Shown here: piece by piece, positions 47,617-58,789 of the stretch
Position numbering within the stretch: position 1 is the stretch's first letter
How the letters are laid out: every line of letters starts with the position of its first letter
Assembly: GCA_025617375.2 (NCBI GenBank)
Contig: JAMYGW020000012.1
Location: 310,001-374,000 of the forward strand
Direction: 5' to 3'
Length of the DNA: 64,000 nucleotides
From: Acarospora socialis
Lineage: Eukaryota > Ascomycota > Lecanoromycetes > Acarosporales > Acarosporaceae
Translations under genes and position numbers: made by a program
The notes under the pieces: generated by a model
What the model was told of the DNA's origin: nothing
Seen by the model: only the letters and a program-made list of their open reading frames with translations
Databases searched by the model: none

Positions 47617-48310
47617 CCCACAGAGCTGAGCTTCTTTCTCCAGGGGCCCGCAATACGACGAGTCATCTTCTAAAAATAAACAGCGACATGCCAAAGACCC
47701 TTGAGTTAAACAGCGTCTCCTGATACTACGATACCCTACGACGTGGTCGCACGTTCTTTTTCCCGCTAATGCAATCTACGCTCCTTTTTGTATGATCTTG
47801 AATGAGTTATGAAGCAACGGACATATGGGCGTTATTATTAGCAGGATCATGTACGAAATAAGTGGATAATGTACCAGAGTACCTGGCTGTTTTTCGTCAG
47901 GCCTTTGACAGTTATGATTGGCATGTTTCAGTGCGGGATGATGCTCCTTTGTTTCGGGTGATTGGCTCTAGGTAGCCTCGTATTGCGCTTCTGGCCAGGA
48001 TAGCTTTAGGGGAAATGAGACAAACGAGGCTGGCATTAGATCCCGCTCGAACCCTGTGTGATGGGAATGCATGTGCTTGACGTGATCGTCGTACAACATA
48101 AACAGTCACCCGTACCCGGTACTGTATGTATATATTTATGGACATCCATCCCTGTCCCACGTGGCAGTAGCCCTACCTCGGAACTAGCCGCTTCTCGCCA
48201 AAGCCGGCTTAGCGTCCTGCTGTGCGTCGTTCCCCCGAACGTCACCGTCCGCACCTAAAGCCCATCCATTCAATAGCGGCTTCTCGTTGGGGGCGGCCGT
48301 CATCTCGAAG
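47617..48310. other. Intergenic region
   Basis: About 690 bases between the Zn2Cys6 gene and the UCH gene, both +. No supported gene or repeat. It should hold the UCH promoter. Confidence 0.5.
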
Positions 48311-49543
48311 ATGTCAGCTGGATGGAATACGATAGAGTCGGACGCGGTACGGAGCCATTCTCTTGTGCTGCCCAAGCCCCCCGAAGCAGACCATCCGGCG
48401 TGAAATAATGACAAGCCTCGACCGTCCAGGGCGTGTTCACCTACCTGGTCGAGAACCTCGGCGTCAAGGACGTGCAGTTCGAAGAGCTGATCGCTCTGGA
48501 CGCCACCTATCTGAGACAGCAGAGGTGCGTCCAGCATCCCTACCCGCCTCCTCTTGGCCGCCGTTAAAAATATCCCCCACCTCTCGGGTCCATTCCGTTT
48601 GGCCCGCGCACTAACTGACCGACTGACCACCTGAACCCCACCAGCCCGGTCTACGGCGTCATCTTTCTGTTCAAGTATCCGACGGGCGAGAAGCGCACCG
48701 ACGTGCCCAGAGACGGATCGTTCGATTTCCAGGCCGCCGAGGAGCTGTTCTTCGCCGCGCAGACGATCCAGAACGCGTGCGGGACGCAGGCCCTGCTGTC
48801 CGTCCTGCTAAATAAAGACGGGCGCATCGAGATCGGGCCGCAGCTGCGCGAGTTCAAGGATTTTACGGGGGCGTTTCCTTCGGAGGTAGGTTTCTTATAG
48901 GTGGTGGTTCTATACTTGGGAGGGGAATGAAGAGGGAGCTGATGATGGGGTGGCTATTACGGTGCAGTTGCGCGGTGAAGCCCTGTCCAACTCCGAGCTC
49001 ATCCGCGACGTGCATAATTCCTTTGCGCGGTCGTCGCCGTTCGTCGATGAGACGCAACGGACTGCGACCGATGATGACGACGTCTATCATTTCATCGCGT
49101 ACACGTCCATCAACGGCAGGCTGTATGAACTCGATGGACTACAGCCCGCGCCGATTTCGCATGGGGACTGTACGTTTGAGGAGTTCCCGGATAAGGTCAT
49201 CCCCGTCCTGCAGCGGCGGATCCAACGGTACCCGTCTCAAGAGATTCGATTCAACTTGCTCGCTATGGTCCAGGACCCTCGGATCCGGGCGAGGGAGATT
49301 GGGGATCAAGACTTGCTCTACAGGGAGCAGCAGAAGAGGAATGCATGGCAATGGGAGAATGCACTGAGGAGACATAACTTCGTTGGCTTCATCGGCGAAG
49401 TGTTGAAGGGGGTTGTGCGGTCGAAGTTGAAGGAAGGCCCGGATGCGTATGGGAAGTGGATCGAGGAGGCCAAGGGCAGGACGTTGGCACGGATGGAGGA
49501 GAGGTCGAAGAAGGGCGCGGCTGTTGATGAGCTTGATGGTTGA
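48311..49543 (+). CDS. uch2: Ubiquitin C-terminal hydrolase, UCH37/UCHL5 type
   Basis: Exons 48311-48346, 48430-48524, 48645-48885, 48968-49543; 315 residues. The start MSAGWNTIESDAGVFTYLVE is diagnostic of UCH37. The catalytic residues are all present: Gln near 83 and Cys near 89 in AQTIQNACGTQALLS, His near 165 in DDVYHFIAY, Asp near 180 in YELDGLQPAP. After the catalytic domain comes the C-terminal ULD-like region (REQQKRNAWQWENALRRHNFVGF) that binds the proteasome receptor Rpn13 in animals and fission yeast Uch2. The enzyme removes ubiquitin from chains on proteasome-bound substrates. Budding yeast lacks it, but most filamentous fungi keep it. The first exon is 12 codons. Confidence 0.95.
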
Positions 49544-50175
49544 GCCAAGTCCAGCGACGTCGATCCTTCAGTGGGACCTAAACATATGGTCACCAGCTCC
49601 ACTGCTCTCAATGGCGTCTCGAGCGCTGGGGGGCAAAAGTTCGGGATCTACTAGCCTGCTGGTCGGACCGGCCGTGGACATGTTGATCGCATGATAGGGT
49701 CCAATAACGATGGACTACGGTGTATCATATGCTACCTACTTTAACCGGTCTTGGGCACATAAACTGTTAGAGATATCCACTAGAGAAGTCTGTGCTAGCT
49801 GTTGATTTGCGCGGGCAGTGACCCTATTCCTTGCATGTTCAGTTTGCGAGATCAGTAAGACTTTGATTCCGTCGGGTATAGCTGTGAAGAAGGGCAGCAA
49901 TGGAAGGATGATCTGGGCAGACTATATTATTGAACATCACCTGGCTTGATATCTTAGAAAACGATACGTAAGATCTCTCCGTACGAAGTACTCGTCGCCG
50001 AAATCTGCGCCACCTTCTCTCGGATGTTGCCGCATGTAGCTGGCCCCCACATCAAGTCAACGTCGACTTCGTCGTCTTACGTACATCCTGAACAGCTCAT
50101 ACTCCAACACCTCTGACCACTTCGCACTCACCTAGCAATCTAAACTCGCCGTGACAAGGCATTTCCCACTCGACG
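49544..50175. other. Intergenic region
   Basis: About 630 bases between the UCH gene and the SPRY gene, both +. The short open frames have no resemblance to known proteins. Nothing else seen. Confidence 0.5.
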
Positions 50176-51826
50176 ATGGGGGGAGATCCCGCCGCTTCAC
50201 TCTCCACCACCCTCCTAACATCCTTCCACTCATCCCCAACACCGCATATTCCCATCGACCGCAAAATGCCCTGGCGAAGCCGACCCCACGAGCGGACGAA
50301 CATCGTCATAAACATCAGCAGCAACGATGGATCGACGGGCAAGGGTATCCTCATCGGCATGCTCTCGGCCTTTGGCTCTGCGGCCGTGGTGGCGCTCATC
50401 TTCGCCTTTGTCTATTTCCTCCGGTACACGAATCGAGGACGGATCATCCTCGATCGGATCGGACGGCCGGGAGAATACGATGACGAGCAGGCCCTGGCGA
50501 GGGAGGAGGCGGATGCGCTGGAGGAAATGGATGAGTTGCAGCGGGCGGAGTATTTGAGGGCGAAAGGTATGTTGGAGAAGAAAGGATGATTGAGGTCGGG
50601 TCTCTTGGGTGGAGATGAGTGCTGACGGTGTCTGTTGTAGCGTTCGTGCAAGCCAACCCGCCGGAGACGATGCAGACGGATATTTCGCTTTCGCAGTTCT
50701 TGGCGATACAAGAGAAGGGCGTTTCGGCGTGGGAGTTTGAACCGGAGTTGGAGATTGCGAATTGTTTCGTGGAAGCGCGGACGGAGATTGAGTTTTTCGA
50801 TTCCGAGTGCAGCGTGCAGAGCAACCTGCCGATTCCGAAGCAGAACGAGGTCTATTACTGGGAGGCCAAGATCTACGATAAACCCGAATCGACGCTGATC
50901 AGCATCGGTCTGACCACCAAACCTTATCCGCTATTCAGGTTATCAGGTAAGATATCCGCTTACTCGAACGCTCACGGGTTATTGACGTTACTCTAGGCTG
51001 GCATAAATCGTCCGTGGCATACACATCCAACGGCTACCGACGCTTCAACCAGCCCTTCGCAGCCACCAACTACGGACCTCAGTACGTTCAAGGAGACGTC
51101 ATCGGGGTCGGCTATCGACCGCGAATGGGAACCGTCTTCTTCACCCGCAACGGCAAAAAGCTCGACGACGTCGCTCACGGGCTGAAGACGCAAAACTTCT
51201 TCCCGACCGTTGGCGCCAACGGTCCCTGCACCGTGCACGTCAACTTCGGGCAGATGGGCTTCGTCTTCATCGAAGCGAACGTCAAGAAATGGGGTCTCGC
51301 GCCCATGACCGGCAGTCTCGCGCCTCCACCGCCTTATGGCAGCGAACAGGGCAGCATCCTCCTCGAAGCCGGCCGGGAAGGCGCGCCACATCCGCAAGGC
51401 GCAGGAGCGGGCGGATACTTCGTCGCAAGCCACTCGCGATCCAGAAGCGCGAATGGCCCAAACAGAGCAGGCCCGCCTGCCAGCCCCGGCCTCGTCCGCT
51501 CCCCTACCGACATCTCTCTCGCGCAGCTGGCGCATATCCCCTCGCACGAGGACTTGGGTGAAGGAACGAGTGGGGCGGGCGCGATGCAGCGAGCGAGTCA
51601 TCGGGATCGGGAATTCGAGGGTTTGGATGAGCAGCGTCATGACGACCACGTCAATCCTCCGCCCGAATACACCAGTCCGGAGACTTCGAACGCAGGCAGT
51701 CGAAGGAGTAGCAGCGAGGATGATGACGACGGCCACGAGCACAGGATCCTGTTACGTTCTAGCTCGCCGAGGCCGCCGATACCCTCTTATGATGCGGCGG
51801 TTGGAAACACGCCGACGCAGGGCTAA
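50176..51826 (+). CDS. SSH4: SPRY-domain membrane adaptor, Ssh4/Ear1-like
   Basis: Exons 50176-50566, 50641-50946, 50997-51826; 508 residues. One membrane segment (about residues 56-83, ILIGMLSAFGSAAVVALIF followed by AFVYFLRY) is preceded by a short N-terminal part. Next is a charged helix, then AFVQANPPETMQTDISLSQF and a SPRY domain (about 165-320: VEARTEIEFFDSECSVQSN, YYWEAKIYDKPE, ISIGLTTKPYPLFRLSGWHK, SVAYTSNGYR, GDVIGVGYRPRMGTVFFTRN, FFPTVGA). The long tail is disordered and carries NPPPEYTSPE, a PPxY motif. Yeast Ssh4 and Ear1 have the same order (membrane segment, SPRY, PPxY) and recruit the ubiquitin ligase Rsp5 to endosomal or vacuolar cargo. The in-frame ATG at residue 31 (MPWRSRPHERTN) is an alternative start. 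Cargo is unknown. Confidence 0.88.
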
Positions 51827-51860
51827 GGCTCTCACTTCTCGTCGGCGCCTTGTTCGTTAT

Positions 51861-51880
51861 GTCATGTCATGTCATGTCAT
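51861..51880. repeat. GTCAT tandem repeat
   Basis: Four perfect copies of the pentamer just after the SPRY gene stop codon, probably within its 3' UTR. Confidence 0.8.
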
Positions 51881-52060
51881 TTAGCGGTCACGGGCGTCTG
51901 GCATGGGCATTTACATCTCCTTCTGACTTGTGTTGAATAGCCGGTGTTCTGGGACGAGGGATGGAGCGTATGCATGTGGTTGTTTCCGGGGTTTGTGGTG
52001 GTCGGGACTGGATCGAATAGGAAGTGGGAATAGGAGTCGCGACGGGGTCGGTAACTGATA

Positions 52061-52089
52061 AGGGAGGGGAAGGGAAGGGAAGGGAAGGC
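52061..52089. repeat. AAGGG-type tandem repeat
   Basis: GGGAAGGGAAGGGAAGG-type purine array in the convergent intergenic region. One strand is all purine, so triplex formation is conceivable but not shown. Confidence 0.75.
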
Positions 52090-52702
52090 AGGGCGTAGGG
52101 AAACTCGGATCGGCTTTTGGGTGATCTTGTCTGGGAGGTCAAGTGGGAGGTCTATATATACAGGCTATATGTCGACGTACATACTCTGCTCAAGACGCTT
52201 GGCGATCTGGTATCTTGATAGCGATGGACCTGCAAAGGCCTACCTCTTGACGTCGCCGAGCAACCTTTCAGAGGATGCTCACGAGTCGAAGTGTGAAGAA
52301 GTTTGCTCTACGTCACCAGAAACCATGAAAAATGACCGCCATCAGAACAGCCCTTGGTCCTTCGTCTCCCTGCACGAAGAGGAGTCGTCGATCTGCAACT
52401 CAATTCCCCATCCACCTCATCGAAGCGGAAGCCCACACGCATGGACAACGAGCAAAAATGAGGATAGGACACACGGTCCGTTAAGCAGTTCACTTCATAT
52501 GCTTGTTGTCATGTACTCGTCCCCCGTCCGCCAAGGCCGTCAAGAAAGCACTACGTCACGTCGAGCAACCAAACGAAAACGGAATCGACAAAATCGCCAC
52601 CCCCACCACTTGAGATGGGAAATCCTGGACGAAAAAGACCGAACCTCCACGCTATCCCCACTCCTTACCTTACCTCACCTCCACCCCATCGCCAAACCCT
52701 CT

Positions 52703-54561
52703 TTAAACCCTCAGCGCGAACCTCTTCAAATACTCATAATCCTCCACGTTCCGATCGACAGTCCTACGAACCACCCTCGCCGCCTCCTCGCCAAACCTGT
52801 CCCGCCATGCCTCGTCGTCCGCCGCATCGCGCTCTCGCTTCTCCTCTTCGGTGACGGGTGCCGGTTTCCGATGCGCCTGTGACAGCAGTTAGTCCCCACC
52901 CTCGTTCCTGTTTCGGTCCGAAAATCTTCTCCCATCTGTCGGGCGGGCAAGCGGGCGAGGAGAAGGAGAAGGGGATGGGCATACGGGATCGCGGGCCTTC
53001 AACTCCCCGCTGTGAATCGCGTCCTCGTGGAAGCCCTTCCACTTCTCGAACGCGGCCGCGGCGCGCGCGTGCTCGGCCAGCGTGTCCCATTTCAGCATGG
53101 CGTCGGTGTAGTCGAGCCCGACGGAGTGGCAGTAGGCGGCGAGGATGCCGGACGGGTTGTCGAGGAGGTCGTCGGCGTCGATGACGCAGATGTCGATCTT
53201 TGCGGCGTTGTCGTTGGCATCGGGCGGGGTCGTGGTGTGGCCGTTTCTGGTGGTGTGGTTGCCGTTGGCGACGTGATGAGCGACGCCGTTGGTGACACGA
53301 CTGTCGTTGTCGGACGTGCGGCCCGCGATCTTCGGGCCGATCTGGCCGACGTGCCGCAGGTAATCGAAGACGCGGCGCAGCTCGTCGTAGCCGGCTTCCG
53401 AGGGCATGAAGTCGTAGAAGCCGGTGACGCGGTCGAGCGGCGGGATGGTGCAGCGGTAGTAGGACGGGATGCTGGAGCGCGGGTGGCGGATCAGGAAGGT
53501 GAAGTGGAACTGCGCGAGGATGGCGGCGGGGACGACGGTGGGGTTGTCGGGCTCGGTGGCCGTGGCGTAGGGGTACGGCGGCTTGGTGACGGGTTTGGTC
53601 GCGCCGTTGGCCCCGTTCGTGTTCGCGCTCCCGTTGCTCGCGACGGCGGTGGCGTCGGGGGAGGGCGAGGCCGCGGTGGTGAGGACGGAGCTGCCTTCGG
53701 TGCCGACGCCTTTCTTGGTGGGGAGGAGCGACGGCGCGATCGAGGCCGGCTTGCCGTTGGGAGGGACGAGGTAGTGCGTGATGTCCTTGATGAAGAGCCG
53801 TTTGCCCTGCGCTCCGGTGAGTACGCCGCACAAAAGGGCAGAAAGCAAATCGTCTGAACTCGCAGCATTGCGTAGACAATGAGGAGCAGATGTAATGTTT
53901 TTTTTTCCGGTTGCAAAACAGACTAATGCGAATGAGAGATGGTGTCGATGGTCACATGGCGTACGGTACTGGTATGTTGCACGGGCTCGGGTGAGGCGTC
54001 GTTGGGTCAGGCGAGTTGGTGCTTTCGATCGAGCAGGTTTGGGTACGCGGGCAAGGGTTGTTGAGACAAGGGCAAGAAATATGAAGATAGTAGCAAATAC
54101 GAAAGAAGAAGTGCAGTAGCAAATCTCTTGAATCTTGGTAAAGGTAATGTATGTGCGTTATAACGTGTATCTCTATTGCGAAACGTATGACAAGGGAGGG
54201 AAACGTGGAGGGCTCATCCGCAAGCACCATCACACTGGGAGGGAAGGATCGGACCTCGGAGCCTTCTCTCTCAATCCTATCGAGTATCGTTTTATACGTC
54301 GAGTCGCTGAAGCCGCTCTCAATCCTCTCTGTCTCATCCTTCTCATATCGTTCGCTCAGTCTCTCAGGACCATAGTAGAAGGCGTCTCCGAAGGGTTCGT
54401 GAACGCACGTCAAAGTGTCGTGGCGAGTCATAAAGACCTAGGATATGGGATCCTTTCAGTAGTGGTACAGGACTAGAGGCGCGGTGGTGCGAACATACTC
54501 TCTCGAAAGCAGTCGAGCATGCCCGGGGGTGTGTTGCAACGAAGATGGGTTTCTTCGACAT
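52703..54561 (-). CDS. Sulfotransferase-like P-loop protein
   Basis: Exons 54561-54499, 54437-54255, 53806-52985, 52876-52703; 413 residues. The start MSKKPIFVATHPRACSTAFERV contains a phosphate-binding loop like the 5'-PSB motif of sulfotransferases. It is followed by FMTRHDTLTCVHEPFGDAFYYGPERL, GKRLFIKDITHYLVPPNGKPA, FHFTFLIRHPRSSIPSYYRC (the likely 3'-PB arginine and serine) and DICVIDADDLLDNPSGILAAYC. The family transfers sulfate from PAPS, or is a P-loop relative of unknown substrate; fungal members are uncharacterised as far as I know. Low-complexity inserts (Ala, Thr, Asn) interrupt the core. The C-terminus has KPAPVTEEEKRERDAADDEA and VDRNVEDYEYLKRFALRV. The 448-nt third junction (54254-53807) is long and its donor (GTCCGA) is weak, but it restores EREGSE-GKRLFIKD. 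Confidence 0.8.
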
Positions 54562-55836
54562 CTTCGGAACTGTAGAGCTTATACTCTACTTCGTAGCTGT
54601 TGAAGAACAGTCGGTTTCAGTGTCGAGCTACTGTGTAGCTCTGGGATAGTATGAGAAACGCCAATCAATTGAGAGTCAATTGAAGCATGCAGTGAACAGA
54701 GGTCAGCCTCAATGTTCTCCGATATCTCAGAGTAAGGAATCAACACACGGGCTCGAGCTGTTCTTGTAGGCAACGGTCGAGCTCCCTCACGACCGCACGC
54801 GGCTTGTCACAAGCGGAGGGCCAAGTAAGGATCCGATCGACATGCCACATCTTGCCAGGAGAGTTTCGAACGGGCCCAAAGTAAGTTGACAAGCAGTGAG
54901 ATCCACTCCTGCGACCGAGTAAGAGCTCAGCCCATGAACTCGGGGATGTATGATCGCCAATGAGGCTGCCGCATTATGCGAACTTGGATTGCGTTGCCCT
55001 GAACTCTGGACCAGAGGACGGGCTCAGTCCCCGCTATGGGCTGCCGCTAACTGAGCTAGGAGACGCCATCGACGCCAGGTGTGGCATTGCCCTGCATCGA
55101 AAAGCGTTTCTTCTTGCATGTCGTGGAAGGATCATGCCTCGTACTAGAGAAGCAGTCCCCCTCCCTCGGTTGATTAGGGACGTCCCTAATTTTCTTGGGA
55201 GTGGTTATCCGATGCTTTCAACAAATAACATCGCGTAACTGGAGAAAGTAAGGATGAGTGACTCCACTTCACTTATGTGCCCTTTCTGCAAAAGACCGAG
55301 AAAGGTGTTTTGCATCGGAAGTTACCTTGAGGTCACACAACCTTGGAAGGGACTTGAGTTCGGGGTAGGGAAGCAGCGAAGTTCGACGTACCTAGAGGGT
55401 AGCTGATGTTTGTGCAACTCAATACAGTATGGATCTGTCTTTCATCTACACACCTCCCTTGTAGTAAATACGTCCAGGTCAAGAAGTGAGCAAGGTTGGT
55501 CAAAGCCATCGTAAAGACTTGATAGATATTCTACAATCCTTGGTCTTGGCGTTAGTGATGGGCGAAGACGTTCGTTTCAAATGCCAGTATGAGCACATAT
55601 GCGAGTTGACTCGCGGAGTATAGGAACCATTCATACGAACAAACCGTCCCAAGGTATCAAACACACTTGATACTTCAGAAACTGAGGCAATGAGTGGACG
55701 TTACAGCGGCACCGATCAATATGGAAATTCGGCTCCTCAGCAGTGCTGGGATCCAGCTATGTTCCGACCCTATTCTTCGCCTAGCACAGGTTCAAGCACC
55801 AAACAACGCTTGAGCGTTTACCACGGATGGTGACTT
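54562..55836. other. Intergenic region
   Basis: About 1.27 kb between the sulfotransferase-like gene start and the CON6 gene end, both minus. No supported gene. A CTAACTGAGCTAGG string near 55048 recalls a tRNA D-arm in reverse, but no cloverleaf can be built around it. Confidence 0.5.
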
Positions 55837-56659
55837 TCACTGACCCATCTCCTTGAGACGCTGCTCAGCAGACTCCTTGGCCTCCTGCGAAACGTTGGGG
55901 TTTTTGGTGGTGCTAGAGAAGTGTTAGAACTAGTCATATGCTTTCACGATTTATCGACATACGCCTTGAGACCGCCGATAACATTGTTAGGGTTCTTCCC
56001 ACTGTCATCACTGCCGCCTGCGTTTCCACTGCTGCCCGACCCTCCACTGCCGCCAGTTTCTTTCACGGTGTATCCCTCTTGCTCAAGAATCTGCTGGGAG
56101 TGTTGCTTGGCTTCCTCAGAGGTGTCTATCGTGTGGTCAGCAGATGCCATAAGAGGTAGGATGAGAACAGACAACTGACTTGGGTTCTTCAAATTGGCTT
56201 TGTGGCCACCGATGACGTTGTTGGAGTTCTTCCCACTGTCGTCGCTGCCGCCACTACCACCCGTTCCTCCCACGTTGTGCCCCTCTTGCTCAAGGACTTC
56301 TTTAGAGTGCTGCTTGGCTTCCTCAGAGGTGTCTGTAAAACGGTTAGCGAGTGCTTATGAGGATGACACCAGAGGAGAAGTACTGACTTGGATTGCTCAA
56401 GGTGGCCTTGTGTCCGCCGATGACGTTGTTGGGGTTCCTCCCACTGTCGTCGCTACCGCCCGTTGCTCCACTACCACCCGTTTCTTCGACGGTGTATCCC
56501 TCTTGCTCAAGAACCTCCTTGGAGTGCTGCTTGGCTTCTTCGGAGGTGTCTGTAGAACAGTCAGCGACTGCATATGAGAGTGGAATGATAAGCTAATAAC
56601 TGACTTGGGTTGCTCAGTGTGGCCTTGTGACCACCGATAACATTCTGTGGGTTCGACAT
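55837..56659 (-). CDS. con-6: CON6-family conidiation protein with four tandem repeats
   Basis: Exons 56659-56605, 56549-56388, 56332-56180, 56125-55963, 55912-55837; 202 residues. Each repeat reads NPxNVIGGHKATLSNPNTSEEAKQHS(K/Q)(E/Q)(V/I)LEQEG with small changes. The first three are joined by acidic Gly/Ser linkers (GGSDDSG). The last is GGLKATTKNPNVSQEAKESAEQRL. This is the con-6/CON6 pattern (named for Neurospora conidiation gene con-6), a small hydrophilic, probably disordered protein made during spore formation and desiccation. Neurospora CON-6 is shorter, so the four-repeat form here is an expansion. Introns 1 to 3 fall at the same point in each repeat (after NP, phase 1). The function may be desiccation protection; this is inference. 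Confidence 0.92.
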
Positions 56660-57951
56660 GTTGAAGATTTGTTTTACCTAAGGCTTGATGTGCGCTGAAA
56701 AGTAGTGAGAGCATAGGTTTGCGACGTTGAGATTAGCTTGAGTAGTTGTTGAACTGTAGCAGCAAGGCGGGCGTTGAGGTAGATATATAGACGTCCACAA
56801 AGAACGAGAGAGAAATGAGGAGGGTGAACGATGCAGGCAATCAGTGAAGAATTGGTTCACCCCCGCAACAGCAGTTGTCACACGATCCTTCGTTGCCTAA
56901 GAGATAGGCATCAGGGGTCCTGGAAGCTCGCTCTGACGTCGAATAACAAATGATCTCTGCAGATCAGCTCCAATATGGTAAGCTGACAAGGCATTGATGG
57001 TCTGAGTCACCGCAAACGGAGCAAGCTGGCACCTTTTGATCCATGGTAGGAGATGCGACACGGTCCCTACAATAGAGTGATATAGACCAGGGCATGATGC
57101 AATTACAACTGTTTCCAAGGCATCAATGCAATCATCAGGGACAGGGCACTCCCACACACCCCGTGTCCAGCATTCCTTGGGCCGGGATGAATTTACTGGA
57201 TATACAGTAACACAACCGGGAAAGGTTTGAATTCAATGGAAGAAGAAGTTGTCCAAATGCGCGTTGACATGATGCAGCAGCCAGTTGTGCAGCGTTCCCA
57301 AGTCAACCTTTCGACACGCCAATCTCCGCCCGCCGTTGCCTGAAGTCACTTACTTCAGGGCTGAGATGCATCCGAAGTCAATTGTGTAACTCCTTCTCGG
57401 GTTGTGGATGGAGTTGCTCTGAGATGGCGCCCCCGCAGCGGTGGGGTATCTCGCGACGGTGACGCCAAAGTCAGCTGACCTCGCGATCCGTTGTCAATAT
57501 CCGAGTCCTCGAGGTCGGTCAACTCTTTGACACAATGCCCTTCAAAACAAACAATCATCGACCTTTGCAAATGGTATGTACGAAAGCCACACAGCATGCT
57601 GTAGGCAGCAACGAAAGCCTCCAGCCGCAATTGCCATTCGGTGGTGCTCCTGAGCGTCGAGGCATCTGTGCCCAGAAGATTGGCGGACCTGGTCGCTCGA
57701 ACGGTACGGCACACATGACTGTTGAGCTGCTATGCTTGATGCTTGGATCAGTCCAACAATGAGCTCTTACTTGCACGCGATGAATAATGAAGGAGTACTC
57801 CGTACAACCCTTCTTCAACATACTCCGTAGACCCCCGCGCTTCCGATGGCGTTGACGTCATACCCGATCTTCTCGAAACCGGCCTCCATTGTCTGCATAG
57901 AAATTGGTTAAGCTAATCATCGACTTGAGACTTGAGTTCAGCGATATAGCA
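56660..57951. other. Divergent intergenic region
   Basis: About 1.29 kb between the CON6 gene (-) and the reductase gene (+). Two perfect TACTCCGTA nonamers lie at 57796-57804 and 57821-57829, 25 bases apart. Open frames such as 57355-57714 (-) are short and start at non-ATG codons. No gene supported. Confidence 0.5.
56784..56789 (-). promoter_or_regulatory. TATA-like string upstream of CON6 gene
   Basis: TATATA about 125 bases before the ATG at 56659, placed as a TATA box would be for a sporulation-induced gene. No other evidence. Confidence 0.35.
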
Positions 57952-58789
57952 ATGACTCCACGTGTTTTACTAATCGGAGGGCATGGCAAAGTGTCTCTCC
58001 TGCTCACTCCCCTACTCCTCGCAAGGTCCTGGCACGTTACCAGCCTAATCCGAGACTCCTCCCAAACCGACGATATCCTATCAAAAGGAAAGGGTCAACC
58101 AGGGAAAGTTGACGTCCTTGTCCGGAGTCTCGAGGAAGTGAAAAGCGACAGCGACGCACAAAAGGTGCTCGACGAAGTGAAGCCAGATTACGTCGTCTGG
58201 TCTGCCGGTAAAAACCCTCCCCACCTGCCCTCCAACTACAACGACACACCATGCTCACACCCCAACCATAGGAGCCGGTGGCAAAGGAGGCTCTGAACGC
58301 ACGTACGCCATCGACCGAGACGCAGCGAAGCACTTTATCAGTAGCGCCGTCGCCACTTCATCTATCTCCAAGTTCCTCATGATCTCCTACGTCGGCAGCC
58401 GTCGGAACCGGCCTCCATGGTGGAATGACGAGGAATGGGCCTCTTGCCAAAAAGTCAACACCGAGGTTCTACCGCACTATTATGCCGCGAAAGTAGAAGC
58501 GGACGAGCACCTGGCGGCGTTGTCGAAGAAGCGGCACGATGGGTTCCAGGCCATTTGTCTGAGACCCGGGAATTTGACCGATGATGCCGCGACTGGGAAG
58601 GTGAGTTTGGGCCATACCACTGCGAGAGGAAAGGTCAGTCGGGCAGATGTCGCGGATGTTGCGGCCCGGTTGTTGGAAAGGAAGGATACGAGGGGTTGGT
58701 ATGATCTCTTAAGCGGGGATGAGGATGTTGGAAAGGCTGTCGAGAGGGTGGTACGGGAGAAGATTGACTGCATTGAGGGAGAAACCTAG
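57952..58789 (+). CDS. NAD(P)-binding Rossmann-fold reductase (atypical SDR)
   Basis: Exons 57952-58207 and 58272-58789 (64-nt intron); 257 residues. The N-terminus MTPRVLLIGGHGKVSLLLTP holds the GxxGxx dinucleotide loop after a beta strand, followed by SLIRDSSQ. A second strand, DYVVWSAGAGGKGGSERTYAIDRD, matches the usual SAGAGGK motif of the NAD-binding-10 or atypical short-chain dehydrogenase type. SKFLMISYVGSRR is the strand leading to the catalytic segment, and YYAAKVEADEHL the YxxxK-like helix. RPGNLTDDAATGKVSLG is also conserved in the family, and ADVADVAARLLE follows. Yeast relatives of this fold are poorly characterised oxidoreductases. Substrate unknown. No signal peptide. The ATG at 57952 is the first in frame. 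Confidence 0.85.

Larger units (their letters stand above)
51827..52702. other. Convergent intergenic region with two microsatellites
   Basis: About 875 bases between convergent genes. It holds a GTCAT repeat (51861-51880) and an AAGGG-type repeat (52061-52089). A + strand open frame from 52121 runs into the antisense of the sulfotransferase gene; it starts with a non-ATG codon and has no family resemblance, so I reject it. Confidence 0.5.

Noticed and set aside
52121-52882. 253-residue + strand open frame overlapping the sulfotransferase-like gene
   Set aside because: It starts at a non-ATG codon, has a His/Pro/Arg-rich shadow composition and overlaps a conserved exon on the other strand.
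53012-53857. 281-residue + strand frame opposite the sulfotransferase-like gene
   Set aside because: Gly/Val/Arg shadow translation; the opposite strand has the conserved motifs.
55030-55075. tRNA-like D-arm string (CTAACTGAGCTAGG, reverse strand)
   Set aside because: No matching acceptor stem, anticodon arm or T-loop can be placed around it.
57355-57714. 119-residue minus-strand open frame
   Set aside because: No recognisable motifs, and its upstream part runs into another shadow frame.
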